DNA of 64,000 bases from Apis mellifera (Eukaryota > Arthropoda > Insecta > Hymenoptera > Apidae). The notes beneath the pieces are model-generated. The model searched no databases. It worked only from the letters and a program-made list of their open reading frames with translations, and had not been told where the DNA came from. A program made the position numbers and the translations under genes. Positions 63,303 through 64,000 of this stretch are shown piece after piece. How positions within the stretch are numbered: position 1 is the stretch's first letter; each line of letters starts with the position of its first letter. The DNA is taken from NCBI RefSeq assembly GCF_003254395.2, contig NC_037650.1, positions 8,122,071 to 8,186,070 of the forward strand, in the 5' to 3' direction.

Positions 63303-64000
63303 AGGAGAGATAGAGAGAAAGAGAAGACACGTAGAAGCGCCACAAGTACCAAAAGGACATTCGATATCCGTAATACCGTAATAACAAACGCTGCATTTTA
63401 TGGGGCAACGTCCACCGTGTTCTCGTTCTCTTGCTTCGTGCACAGAAAGAGAAAGAGAGAGAGGGAGAGAGAGGGAGAGAATCTGTTTGGTAGAGTGCAT
63501 TCGTGACGTAAGACTGTTGTAAAAAGGAAATCGGATGTTCGCAATTTTAGGGAAAGGTAAGTGGCTGGTTCGACGCTTTCCAAGCTATTGTGTGACTCGT
63601 GGAATTAGCGTGGTTTCAACCGGAAGTTGAAATGGAAGACCGGGAGAAATCTTGGCGTTTGCCGACAGGCTGTGATTGAATGGAATATATTGGATATTGT
63701 GTAATGATCCTTAATTCTTTCCCTTCTTTTTTCTTTTTCTTTAAGAGAATTTTTAACGATTATTAAATTTATACAATTTTAAGGGAATCAAAGTTTCGAC
63801 TTTTTCTTAAATATTCGGGCAATGATTAATATTATTGAAAATATATAAAATTTCTAGACAAAAATCTATAAATCAACTTATTCGAAACACGAATTTTTTG
63901 TTTTTTTTAATCGAAGATTTCTCGAAATCGCGATACGCTTTGAAACTTTCGAACAAAAACCAGTTTCTCTTCCCACGAACGAGCAACACATCGATATTTT

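Larger units (their letters stand above)
58141..64000. other. No gene seen; mixed noncoding
   Basis: (ATT)-type triplets lie at about 58930-58970. GC-richer sequence lies at 58860-59300, 59880-60300 and 60900-61150. A (GT)n(GC)n run sits at about 60030-60050. The 61.2-62.3 kb part is AT-rich. Purine-rich plus-strand tracts lie at 63010-63085 and 63260-63480. No ORF here carries a recognised domain. Confidence 0.55.

Overview
The window reads as nuclear DNA of an arthropod, most likely a hymenopteran and perhaps a bee. Supporting signs are an AT-rich background broken by CpG-dense patches, many short microsatellites, a short run of CCTAA telomere-type units, a spliced gene with GT-AG introns of 66-203 nt, and a eukaryotic tRNA-Ile(AAT) gene with internal A and B boxes and a T-run terminator. 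The species assignment is inference. There are no operons, bacterial ribosome sites, CRISPR arrays or phage genes.

Only two genes can be supported with confidence, and they lie side by side near the middle. At 25934-27032, minus strand, a five-exon gene encodes a 222-residue protein of the calaxin/EFCAB1 family (calcium sensor of ciliary and flagellar outer dynein arms). All exon joins keep frame, and an in-frame stop lies just upstream of the ATG. Two of its three EF-hand loops have lost most calcium ligands; the last is intact. At 27293-27366, plus strand, 260 nt from that ATG and divergent from it, lies tRNA-Ile(AAT), with a TATA-like box upstream and a T6 terminator downstream.

The rest (about 62.8 kb) looks intergenic or intronic. 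I found no other ORF with a recognisable domain or convincing coding structure. What it does hold is repeats: a seven-copy array of about 131-bp units (20079-20955), a four-copy array of about 200-bp units (30781-31505), a 28-bp minisatellite with an 84-bp higher-order period (49041-49486), near-identical tandem duplications of 201 bp (15114-15505) and 153 bp (25049-25354), a 50-bp duplication near 61.3 kb, and a roughly 217-bp inverted-repeat element (9020-9236) that could be a MITE or a hairpin RNA source.

Several CpG-rich blocks (notably 7.0-7.5, 21.05-21.6, 28.5-28.9, 32.1-32.4, 40.9-41.3, 42.7-43.2, 48.4-48.7 and 52.7-53.2 kb) could be promoters, noncoding first exons or enhancers. The one at 40.9-41.3 kb ends in two strong splice-donor-like sites. 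Two short noncoding motifs recur at separate places (21545/21968 and 34399/53429) and may be regulatory or mobile-element remnants. The calaxin gene and tRNA do not appear to work together; their closeness is positional.
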